Part shown: in pieces, positions 11,508 through 19,176 of the stretch
Numbering within the stretch: position 1 is the first letter of the stretch
How the letters are laid out: each line of letters begins with the position of its first letter
NCBI RefSeq assembly: GCF_002162035.1
Contig: NZ_CP021138.1
Coordinates: forward strand, 2,418,001 to 2,482,000
DNA from: Sulfuriferula sp. AH1
Lineage (GTDB): Bacteria > Pseudomonadota > Gammaproteobacteria > Burkholderiales > Sulfuriferulaceae
Direction of reading: 5' to 3'
Length of the DNA: 64,000 bases
Notes under the pieces: generated by a model
Told to the model about the DNA's origin: nothing
Seen by the model: only the letters and a program-made list of their open reading frames with translations
Database searches by the model: none
Program-made: the position numbers and the translations under genes

Positions 11508-12224
11508 CTACGAGGATATCCGGTAATAGCGATGTCCATGCATTCGCAATAAATTGTGCGATGTCTGGTAATCCGGATAAATCCGCATCAACTCTTGCCA
11601 GAAACTGGCCGAATGATTCATATGCCTTAAATGCGCCAGCTCATGCGCCAGCACGTAATCTATTTCTGCAGTGGATGCCTGAATCAAACGCCAATTCAAA
11701 CGTATCACACCCTCCCGCGTGCAACTGCCCCAACGAGTGCGCGCACTGGACAGCTTAAGCCGACTTGGCTGCCGTGACAGCAGCGGCACGAACTGCGCGA
11801 ACCGCGCCTGAAAATACCCCAGAGCCACACTTTGATACCAAGCCGGCACGACAGTTCCCAAGTCTGCCAGTTGTGGCGCATACAAAACCCTATCCTTAAG
11901 CGACACTGCCGGAATGTGAGCACCCACTTCAAGCGCAACCTCTTCACCCAGATACAAAAGCTTCATCCCATCCCGCCAGTACGGGCCAACTGACTCCGGC
12001 ACAACATGCCTTGCCAGCTTCTCCGCAATCCAGGATGCCTTATCCAGCACAAAACGCTCAATATGAAACAGCGGCAAAGCCCACGGCGCATGCACGACCA
12101 GCCCCTGCCTATTCACAGTCAGCGCCAGAGTCGTCCGTGCCGTACTGCGTTTCAGATTATATTGCCGACTGGTTCCATGCAATACAATTTGACGCAATTC
12201 ACTGCTTCGCTGAAGCTTGCGCAT
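11508..12224 (-). CDS. YgjP-like metallopeptidase (DUF45/SprT-type)
   Basis: The 238-residue protein carries the zinc site HELAHLRHMNHSASFW (HExxH plus downstream His) near residues 190-205 and the preceding RWGSCTREGVIRLNW block typical of the YgjP/DUF45 family. The natural substrate of this family is poorly known. Its ATG lies 26 bp inside the plsC reading frame, so it is probably co-transcribed. Confidence 0.85.
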   Translation of the reverse strand: MRKLQRSSELRQIVLHGTSRQYNLKRSTARTTLALTVNRQGLVVHAPWALPLFHIERFVLDKASWIAEKLARHVVPESVGPYWRDGMKLLYLGEEVALEVGAHIPAVSLKDRVLYAPQLADLGTVVPAWYQSVALGYFQARFAQFVPLLSRQPSRLKLSSARTRWGSCTREGVIRLNWRLIQASTAEIDYVLAHELAHLRHMNHSASFWQELMRIYPDYQTSHNLLRMHGHRYYRISS

Positions 12225-12930
12225 ACCTGGGCAAATGCGTCATTTCCGACTCTATCCAAGACTGCACTCGCTGATTGAGCGCATCGGGCTTCATGCCGGC
12301 AGGGTCAATCACCGGACCTATGCTTACTGTAATCAATCCCGGGCGTTTCAAAAATGCATTCTTCGACCATAATTCTCCGGCGTTATGCGCGACCGGCACG
12401 ACCAGCGAACCGGCATGAGTCGCCAGCCATGCGCCGCCAATGCCATATTTACCTACCTGACCGGAAACAACCCGTGTACCTTCGGGAAAAATCAGCACGC
12501 CCAAGCCATCGGCCAGCCGCTGTTTACCCTGCTCGGCAATCTGCTTTAACGCAGCACGCCCGTCGCCGCGATTAATGGCGATCGGCGCCAGCATCGCCAT
12601 ACCCCAGCCAAAAAACGGGATACGCAGCAATTCACGCTTCAGCACGACAGCCATCGGCGGCAATAATATGGGCAAGGCTATGGTTTCCCATGCAGACTGA
12701 TGTTTCGCCATAACAATCGCCGGCACGGCAGGCAAATTCTCCATACCCAGCACCTGATAACGTATGCCGCACACCCAGCGCGCCAGCCAGACTACCGCCC
12801 GGTTCCAGCCGGTAATGACACGATAGCGGGTGAATAACGGAAAAGGAAATGTCAGCAGCGCAAAAAATGCAAATATGACCGTAAGTATCGACTGCAACAA
12901 CAAAAACACCACGGAACGCAACACCACCAT
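12199..12930 (-). CDS. plsC: 1-acyl-sn-glycerol-3-phosphate acyltransferase
   Basis: PlsC makes phosphatidic acid by acylating lysophosphatidic acid at the inner membrane. The 243-residue protein has an N-terminal membrane helix, the acyltransferase box KHQSAWE (HX4E where many homologues have HX4D) and the substrate box FPEGTR. The gmhB stop and the plsC start share TAATG, so translation is coupled. Confidence 0.93.
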   Translation of the reverse strand: MVVLRSVVFLLLQSILTVIFAFFALLTFPFPLFTRYRVITGWNRAVVWLARWVCGIRYQVLGMENLPAVPAIVMAKHQSAWETIALPILLPPMAVVLKRELLRIPFFGWGMAMLAPIAINRGDGRAALKQIAEQGKQRLADGLGVLIFPEGTRVVSGQVGKYGIGGAWLATHAGSLVVPVAHNAGELWSKNAFLKRPGLITVSIGPVIDPAGMKPDALNQRVQSWIESEMTHLPRYAQASAKQ

Positions 12931-13463
12931 TACTTCAGCACCTCATCCACTGCACCCGCCAGATCGGCAACGATTCTCGTACCCTCGGGCAAATCGCCTG
13001 CTGCCCGCGTTTTCTCGCCTTTACCTGTCAGCACCAGAATGGGCGCCGCCCCTACTGCAGCGGCCGCTTGCAAATCGCGCAGGCTGTCGCCCACGGCCGG
13101 CACGGCGATCAATGACATGTCGAAGCGTTCGGCGATTTCCAGATACATGCCGGCTTGCGGCTTGCGGCAAGCGCATTTGGCGTCGGCGGCATGCGGGCAA
13201 TAAAATACCGCGTCGATGCGGCCGCCCACAGTGGCTGCCGCTTTATGCATTTTCGCATGGATCGCATTCAGCATCGCCATATCGAACAAGCCGCGTCCCA
13301 CCCCCGACTGATTCGTCGCTACCACGACACGATAGCCCGCCTGATTGAGCCGCGCTATTGCTTCCAGACTGCCAGCAATTGGCTTCCACTCGTCGGGGCT
13401 TTTGATAAAGTGATCGGAGTCCAGATTAATGACGCCGTCACGGTCCAGAATAATAAGTTTCAT
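12930..13463 (-). CDS. gmhB: D-glycero-beta-D-manno-heptose 1,7-bisphosphate 7-phosphatase
   Basis: GmhB removes the C7 phosphate during ADP-heptose synthesis for LPS core. The 177-residue HAD phosphatase has DRDGVIN at residues 7-13, the zinc-binding CPH...CACRKP cluster around residues 95-110, and VGDSLRDLQAA (motif IV). The gmhB-plsC pairing is common in proteobacteria. Confidence 0.95.
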   Translation of the reverse strand: MKLIILDRDGVINLDSDHFIKSPDEWKPIAGSLEAIARLNQAGYRVVVATNQSGVGRGLFDMAMLNAIHAKMHKAAATVGGRIDAVFYCPHAADAKCACRKPQAGMYLEIAERFDMSLIAVPAVGDSLRDLQAAAAVGAAPILVLTGKGEKTRAAGDLPEGTRIVADLAGAVDEVLK

Positions 13464-13496
13464 GCGTTAAGTATAACCCAGAAAATCGGCACGGTT

Positions 13497-14708
13497 CTAA
13501 ACCGATAACCGGCCAATCGCCTGGATACGCGCGGCACGGATATTCAAACCGATCTTCTCCGCCTCAGCGGTAGCCGCCACAATGCCTGCAGTATCAATTT
13601 GCTGTGCGGCACACAAAGCGGCTTGCAGATAATCGGCAGCAGGGTACGCCACCGTCTCGTAGCCGGGGCGTCCCCGCGCATCGGACACACAAGCCTGCAG
13701 TAATTCGGTGAAACGCTGCGGACGACGGAATGCATCAGTGGCTTCAAATATCCTGATAACGGTCTCTGCACGCAATTGCCGGGCACGGTGAATATCGCCA
13801 TGATAGCGCGCAGCAATCACTGCCAGATCACGGCAGTCATTGGGCACGCGCAAACGCACGCACAGCTGCTTCACCAGCGTCACGCTGCGCGCCTCATGTC
13901 CGTGATGGCGCGGCCACAATGCCGGCGGCGTGGTGCCTTTGCCGAGATCATGAGTCAGCGCGGCAAAACGTACCGGCAAACTGAAGCCCTGACTGGCGGC
14001 GTAATCCACCACCATCATCACATGTATGCCGGTATCGATCTCAGGGTGATGCTGCGGGGGTTGCGGCACGCCGAACAAGCAATCGATCTCGGGCATGATC
14101 CGCGCCAATGCCCCGCATTCGCGCAGCGTAGCGAACATGCGCGACGGATGCGCTTCCATCAAGCCCCGCGCCAACTCCTGCCATACCCGTTCCGGCACCA
14201 GATGATCGACTTCGCCAGCCGCGACCATTTGCCGCATCAAGCCCATGGTTTCCGGCGCGATCGTGAATTCGGCAAACCGCGCCATGAACCGGGCGGCGCG
14301 CAGTATGCGCACCGGGTCTTCGGCAAACGCGGCACTGACATGACGAAACACGCGCGCCGCAAGATCGGCCTGACCATGATAGGGATCGACCAGCTCGCCG
14401 GTGACCGTTTGGGCAATGGCGTTCACGGTAAAATCGCGGCGCGCCAGATCCTGCTCCAGGGTCACATCGGGATCGGCATGGACCACAAAGCCCTTGTATC
14501 CCGGTGCGGTTTTGCGTTCGGTGCGCGCCAGCGCATATTCTTCACGCGTACGGGGATGCAGAAAAACGGGAAAGTCCTTGCCGACGGGCAGAAACCCCTG
14601 TGCCACCATCTGCTCAGGGGTGGCGCCGACAACGACGTAATCGCGATCCTTGACCGGCAATCCGAGCAGACTATCCCGGATTGCGCCGCCGACCGCGAAC
14701 ACTTCCAT
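13497..14708 (-). CDS. cca: Multifunctional CCA-adding tRNA nucleotidyltransferase
   Basis: Cca adds or repairs the 3' CCA of tRNAs. The start was set at ATG 14708 (MEVFAVGGAIRDSLLG) because this is the universal family beginning; it gives 403 residues and removes overlap with the next gene. The GGxxRD motif, the KDRDYVV carboxylate pair, the RRDFTVNA motif and an HD domain (THDLGKG) are all present, matching the E. coli-type class II enzyme with phosphohydrolase activity. Confidence 0.96.
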   Translation of the reverse strand: MEVFAVGGAIRDSLLGLPVKDRDYVVVGATPEQMVAQGFLPVGKDFPVFLHPRTREEYALARTERKTAPGYKGFVVHADPDVTLEQDLARRDFTVNAIAQTVTGELVDPYHGQADLAARVFRHVSAAFAEDPVRILRAARFMARFAEFTIAPETMGLMRQMVAAGEVDHLVPERVWQELARGLMEAHPSRMFATLRECGALARIMPEIDCLFGVPQPPQHHPEIDTGIHVMMVVDYAASQGFSLPVRFAALTHDLGKGTTPPALWPRHHGHEARSVTLVKQLCVRLRVPNDCRDLAVIAARYHGDIHRARQLRAETVIRIFEATDAFRRPQRFTELLQACVSDARGRPGYETVAYPAADYLQAALCAAQQIDTAGIVAATAEAEKIGLNIRAARIQAIGRLSV

Positions 14709-14715
14709 GCTCGAA

Positions 14716-15750
14716 TTACCTGCCGGCGTGGTGCCGGAACTCGGTATACCGGCCACGCGGCGTTGCGCCGCTCAAGTATTCCGGTGCGATAGCTTCGAGT
14801 GCCGCAGGTTGTAGCTTGGGTGGTGCAGGATGCTGGTGATCGCAGACGTTATCCACCTGCATCGCATAATAATTGTCACGGGTCATCAGTTTCCTGCCGG
14901 GCATCAATTCCAGCGCCCAGGCTTGCAGATAAGACAGCTTGGCGCACAGCGGAATAATGCGCGGATTTTTGCCCACCGCCTGCGCAACAAACGCGACCAG
15001 TTCCCGCAACGTATAGACCTTGGGCCCGCAGACATCATAAGTTGCGCCGAAAGCCGCGGAATTGTCCAGCGCATCAACGAAGGCCCTGGCCACATCATCC
15101 ACCCATACCGGCTGGAAACGTGCACCGGCATTGGCAAGCGGAAGCACAGGCAACTTGACCAGACCGGCAAACATCGACAAGAAGCTGTCACCACGGCCGA
15201 AAATCACCGAAGGACGGAAGATAGTGGTGTACATGCCATAACCATGAACGAATTTGGGGCCATCCAGATACCAGCGCTCATTCTCCGAATTGGGCATGGC
15301 GGATTCGCGCATCAATGCCTCACCCACCCCCTTGGAACGCTGGTATGCGCTGCGCGAAGTCGGGTCTGCGCCCAGCGCGCTCATGTGCAACACGCGCTGA
15401 ATACCATTTGCAGCGCAGGCATGCAGCACCTTGCGCGGTAATTCGACATGATTTTCATGGAAATCGCCACGACGTGCAGAAGGTTTGTCAACGCGGCCAT
15501 GACGGATTTCGTGCAACACCCCGACCAGATTGATTACCGCATCCATCCCTTCAAACTGGCGATTAAGCTCGACCTGATCATGAATATCCGCTTCCACGAC
15601 TTCCACCGTCGGCAGCACCGTGAGCGCTTTCGCCCGATCGCGGTTGCGCGTCAGCACACGCACCTGACGGCCTTGCGCAGCCAGCATTTGAACAATAACC
15701 GAGCCCACAAAACCATTGCCGCCCAACACACAGATACGATTGAATTTCAT
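14716..15750 (-). CDS. NAD-dependent epimerase/complex I NDUFA9-like protein
   Basis: A 344-residue short-chain dehydrogenase/reductase-type protein. The start at 15750 (MKFNRICVLGGNGFVGS) places the Rossmann GGNGFVG loop near residue 10; longer starts are unlikely. Other typical blocks are NLVGVLHE and the FRPSVIFGRGDSF motif. Homologues in betaproteobacteria are annotated as atypical SDRs related to the NDUFA9 subunit; the substrate is unknown. It ends 7 bp before cca. Confidence 0.85.
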   Translation of the reverse strand: MKFNRICVLGGNGFVGSVIVQMLAAQGRQVRVLTRNRDRAKALTVLPTVEVVEADIHDQVELNRQFEGMDAVINLVGVLHEIRHGRVDKPSARRGDFHENHVELPRKVLHACAANGIQRVLHMSALGADPTSRSAYQRSKGVGEALMRESAMPNSENERWYLDGPKFVHGYGMYTTIFRPSVIFGRGDSFLSMFAGLVKLPVLPLANAGARFQPVWVDDVARAFVDALDNSAAFGATYDVCGPKVYTLRELVAFVAQAVGKNPRIIPLCAKLSYLQAWALELMPGRKLMTRDNYYAMQVDNVCDHQHPAPPKLQPAALEAIAPEYLSGATPRGRYTEFRHHAGR

Positions 15751-15977
15751 GCTTGATCCCAATGTTAAATCCAACAAAGCACACACTGAAATCAACGATT
15801 TCGTGCCGCCAATAATCAACTTTGAATTTTAACCTAAAAACGCCAGGTTAAGGGGACCTCTAAAAATTCATTTATCAAGGGGATGAGACGGAAGCGTAAA
15901 GAACGCCGAAGCGAGACCTGCCGGGCGGAAAGCCACTGCATGGACACACCAAACCACACATACGGCCGGATGAATTT
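15751..15977. other. Gap without a gene
   Basis: This 227-bp stretch between two minus-strand genes holds no convincing reading frame. It contains a run AAGGGGACCTCTAAAAA near 15848, reminiscent of insertion-sequence ends, but no transposase text. Nothing else can be supported. Confidence 0.4.
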
Positions 15978-16838
15978 TCAGTGAAATTCCTGGAGCGAGC
16001 CGTAAAAGCAATCGTCCGGCAAAGGCTGACCGCGTTTGATCTGATGGTCGCTGAATTGCGATAACCGCTGCTGCGCCATCTTGGCACAACCGCCGTTGGC
16101 ATCGAGGATGGGTGAATCGCCGGCCAGCACTCTGTTTATTTCCTCGAAGCGCGCGCTGGTCTCGCTGATAAAATAATTGAAACGCCGCACCACCCGCTTA
16201 TCCATACGCATCACGCCACGATACAATCCCTGCGGCAGGCGGCACCAGCGCAAACCCTGATCGGCCCGAGCCAGCACGCGCACTGCCACTCTGGCCTGTT
16301 TCTGCGGAAGCGAAAAATGCCGGCTGATCAGGATCACAATTTCCTGTTCGCCGGCACGCAGCAATTGCCCCGGCGTTGCCAATAGATGCTCGCCCACATG
16401 CGCATCCATCGCCCATTCGGAGACGGTATGCGCCAGCATCGGCCAATCCAGCCACAGCCGCTCATGCGCCGGGACAAAATGATGATGTGCCACGACGTCG
16501 GCGAACAGATGACTGAAATAGCCCACCGCCAGTGCACGTTCCGCGTCGTTCTGCGCCAGCTGCAGCATGCGTGTCGCATCCTGCCAGTTATGCGTCTGCT
16601 CGAACGCCTGCGTCCCTACCGCCCGGCCCACCAGCGCCAGATCAGGCAGGCATGCCCCGGCCATGACCAGTTTCGGGTAACGCGACACCGCGCGGCGCAA
16701 TTCGCCATCCAGCAATGGCACGCCCCATAATAGCCATTGTGCAAAATAGACATGGGTATACAGCCCCCAGGCGTTGGCATCGTGCGATTGCAACAGCAGC
16801 GGCGTACACCAGAATAGATAGCGAATCAGCTTTTTCAT
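15978..16838 (-). CDS. Zinc-dependent phospholipase C-like exported protein
   Basis: The 286-residue protein has a signal peptide (MKKLIRYLFWCTPLLLQSHD; cleavage likely after DANA). The mature part starts WGLYTHVYFAQ and has clustered His/Asp at about residues 62 and 112-120 (FSHLFADVVAHHHF). This matches the zinc-dependent phospholipase C/S1-P1 fold pattern. Substrate and true enzyme activity are inferred only. It is divergently transcribed from the kinase gene. Confidence 0.7.
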   Translation of the reverse strand: MKKLIRYLFWCTPLLLQSHDANAWGLYTHVYFAQWLLWGVPLLDGELRRAVSRYPKLVMAGACLPDLALVGRAVGTQAFEQTHNWQDATRMLQLAQNDAERALAVGYFSHLFADVVAHHHFVPAHERLWLDWPMLAHTVSEWAMDAHVGEHLLATPGQLLRAGEQEIVILISRHFSLPQKQARVAVRVLARADQGLRWCRLPQGLYRGVMRMDKRVVRRFNYFISETSARFEEINRVLAGDSPILDANGGCAKMAQQRLSQFSDHQIKRGQPLPDDCFYGSLQEFH

Positions 16839-16956
16839 GCAATCAGACTATCGCGCGATTACGACAGATTGATGATTAACTGATGAATATTCGATGAAAA
16901 CGATGCTTGCATGGCATCTGATATAATTGGCAGATTATCATCACACGAAAACCATT
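16839..16956. promoter_or_regulatory. Divergent promoter region
   Basis: This 118-bp AT-rich gap separates the divergent phospholipase-like and kinase genes and must hold both promoters. TATAAT at 16921-16926 (in GATATAATTGG) is a good -10 candidate for the plus-strand kinase gene. No operator repeat stands out. Confidence 0.5.
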
Positions 16957-17892
16957 ATGTCTGCCCTGATCTGCGGTTCGCTCGCATTTGACTCCATCAT
17001 GGTATTCCATGACCATTTCAAAAATCACATCCTGCCGGAAAAAATCCACATGCTGAACGTGTCATTTCTCGTCCCGGAAATGCGCCGCGAATTCGGCGGC
17101 TGCGCAGGCAACATCGCTTACAACCTCAAGCTGCTCGGCGGCAATCCGCAGATCATGGCGACATGCGGCGCCGATTTCGCTCCGTATGCCGCCCATCTGG
17201 ACAAACTGGAAATCAGCCGCAAACATATTCGCAGCGTGGATGACAGTTTCACCGCGCAAGCCTTTATCACCACGGATTTATCCGACAACCAGATCACCGC
17301 CTTTCACCCGGGCGCGATGAACTTCTCGCATTTCAATCACGTCGATCAGGCCAGCGACATCACCATCGGCATTGTTGCACCCGACGGACGTAACGGCATG
17401 CTGCAACATGCCCGCGAATTTCATGCAGCAGGCACCCCATTTATTTTTGATCCCGGTCAGGGCATGCCGATGTTCGACGGCAATGATTTAATGGAATTTG
17501 TCGCGCTGGCAGACTATGTCACCCTCAATGATTACGAAGCCGAACTGTTGCAGAATCGCACCGGCAAGACCCTGCCCGAACTGGCGCAGCAAGTGCGTGC
17601 GCTGATAGTCACCTGTGGCGAGCTGGGTTCCCAGATTTACACCGGCGGACAGATTTTCGACATTCCTTGCGCCCGCGCCAGCGCAGTCCTCGACCCCACC
17701 GGTTGCGGCGATGCTTACCGTGCCGGCTTGTTGCATGGCATAAGCAATGGCATGGATTGGCCCACTACCGGCCGACTGGCCTCACTGATGGGCGCGATCA
17801 AGATCGCGCATCGCGGCGGCCAGAATCACGCGCCCAGCCAGGGCGAAATCAAGAAACTGTTCAAAACCGAATTTGGGTACGAGTTGGACTAG
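16957..17892 (+). CDS. PfkB-family carbohydrate/nucleoside kinase
   Basis: A 311-residue ribokinase-like kinase starting MSALICGSLAFDSIMVF at ATG 16957 (chosen over an upstream start that lies in the promoter). It has the N-terminal GGCAGNIAYNLKLLGG motif (PfkB signature 1 region) and the C-terminal DPTGCGDAYRAGLLHG (signature 2, catalytic Asp). Betaproteobacterial homologues are often called adenosine kinase; the substrate cannot be decided here. Confidence 0.88.
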   Translation: MSALICGSLAFDSIMVFHDHFKNHILPEKIHMLNVSFLVPEMRREFGGCAGNIAYNLKLLGGNPQIMATCGADFAPYAAHLDKLEISRKHIRSVDDSFTAQAFITTDLSDNQITAFHPGAMNFSHFNHVDQASDITIGIVAPDGRNGMLQHAREFHAAGTPFIFDPGQGMPMFDGNDLMEFVALADYVTLNDYEAELLQNRTGKTLPELAQQVRALIVTCGELGSQIYTGGQIFDIPCARASAVLDPTGCGDAYRAGLLHGISNGMDWPTTGRLASLMGAIKIAHRGGQNHAPSQGEIKKLFKTEFGYELD

Positions 17893-17957
17893 CGAGCTGA
17901 ACTAACAGACGACATCCGCATCTATTGCCTTACCAGTTCATTCAACGGGAGAGCATC

Positions 17958-18413
17958 ATGAATATCAATAAGCCTTTAGCGCTGGCCATGCTCGCAACAT
18001 TTGCGCTGAGCGGATGCGCCAGCGGACTCGGCAGTGCCGATTATGACCGCAGTCAGGCCCGAACTGTACAGGAAGTCCAGACCGGCGTAGTGGTCGCGGT
18101 CCGCACCGTCAAGATCGAAGGTACCAAGTCCCCCGTCGGCACCTTGGGCGGTGCGGCGGTTGGCGGCATTGCAGGCAGCGAGGTGGGCGGCGGCAGGGGC
18201 CAGATCGCCGGCGCCGTCATTGGCGCGGTACTCGGCGGCGTAGCCGGTTCCACTGTCGAAGAAAATGTGACGTCGCAAACAGGCCTGGAAATCACGGTCA
18301 GACTCGATTCCGGCCGTACCATCGCCATCACCCAGGGCGCCGACCAGCAGTTCCGCGCAGGCGACCGGGTACGTGTACTCAGTGGCGGCGGCACTACCCG
18401 CGTTACCTACTGA
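17958..18413 (+). CDS. Glycine-zipper outer-membrane lipoprotein (SlyB-like)
   Basis: A 151-residue lipoprotein with lipobox LSGCAS (Cys at about residue 18) and a glycine-zipper 2TM segment (GGAAVGGIAGSEVGGGRGQI, about residues 69-88, then GAVLGGVAGS). The end is beta-rich. This matches the SlyB/PcpY/Rickettsia 17-kDa family, which stabilises the outer membrane. ATG 17958 follows CGGGAGAG. Confidence 0.9.
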   Translation: MNINKPLALAMLATFALSGCASGLGSADYDRSQARTVQEVQTGVVVAVRTVKIEGTKSPVGTLGGAAVGGIAGSEVGGGRGQIAGAVIGAVLGGVAGSTVEENVTSQTGLEITVRLDSGRTIAITQGADQQFRAGDRVRVLSGGGTTRVTY

Positions 18414-18427
18414 AACGGCAACACCGG

Positions 18428-18455
18428 CAGGATGAGTGTGCGGCCATTCATCCTG
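18428..18455. terminator. Hairpin between convergent genes
   Basis: CAGGATGAGTG (18428-18438) pairs with CATTCATCCTG (18445-18455) with one G-T wobble around a 6-nt loop. It lies between the plus-strand lipoprotein gene and the minus-strand response-regulator gene and can serve both. There is no strong U-tract on either side, so efficiency is uncertain. Confidence 0.55.
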
Positions 18456-18471
18456 TCGCGATTCGCATGAC

Positions 18472-19176
18472 CTACTGATCCGCTTTCTTGGGCAATTTCA
18501 CGCCCAACTGTTTTAATTTGCGATACAGATGCGTGCGCTCGACGCCGGCCTGTTCCGCCAACCGGCTCATATTGCCAGCCGTCTGTTCAATCAGGCGTTC
18601 AAAATAATGACGTTCGAAGAGATCGCGTGCTTCGCGCAGCGGCAAACTCATCGCCACGTTCATGCTGGCCAACCAATTGTTCTGCACCTCCGCACCTGCC
18701 GCAGCCGGTTCGGAAACTTCATCAGTCGGGCCGGATTGCTCGATGGGCCGGGCAATGACTTCATCGTACGCCGTATCGCTGGCCTTCGATGTCACAGACA
18801 GCTTTGCCGGCTCGTGCTTCAGACTGTTAGCCACCGTTTCCAGCAGCTTCTTCAGCGCGATAGGTTTTTCCAGAAAACCTACCGCGCCGATACGCGTAGC
18901 CTCCACCGCAGTATCAATGGTGCCGTGCCCTGACATCATCACCACCGGCATGCTCAGCTCCCCGGCTGCCGCCCATGCCTTGAGCAGGCTAATGCCATCC
19001 ATGTCCGGCATCCAGATGTCCAGCAACACCAGATCAGGGCGCGTATGCTGCCGGTACTCGCGGGCCATTGCAGCGTTTTCTGCAAGCGCGACATCATAGC
19101 CTTCATCCGCCAGGATTTCAGATAACAGTTCGCGTATCCCCATTTCATCGTCAACAACCAAAATCTGTCCACTCAT
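18472..19176 (-). CDS. NtrX-like response regulator lacking the AAA+ domain
   Basis: The start at ATG 19176 (MSGQILVVDDEMGIRELL) gives 234 residues. Residues 1-120 are a receiver with the phospho-acceptor in LLDIWMPDMDG (Asp about 52) and the switch KP (FLEKPI). Residues 180-230 are a Fis-type helix-turn-helix (AGNMSRLAEQAGVERTHLYR). The sigma-54-interacting AAA+ module of NtrX is absent; only a short linker joins the ends. It overlaps the histidine kinase by 4 bp (ATGA), so the two form a system. Confidence 0.92.
   Translation of the reverse strand: MSGQILVVDDEMGIRELLSEILADEGYDVALAENAAMAREYRQHTRPDLVLLDIWMPDMDGISLLKAWAAAGELSMPVVMMSGHGTIDTAVEATRIGAVGFLEKPIALKKLLETVANSLKHEPAKLSVTSKASDTAYDEVIARPIEQSGPTDEVSEPAAAGAEVQNNWLASMNVAMSLPLREARDLFERHYFERLIEQTAGNMSRLAEQAGVERTHLYRKLKQLGVKLPKKADQ

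Noticed and set aside
15840-15870. AAGGGGACCTCTAAAAA run as an insertion-sequence end
   Set aside because: No partner repeat or transposase fragment was found within reach.
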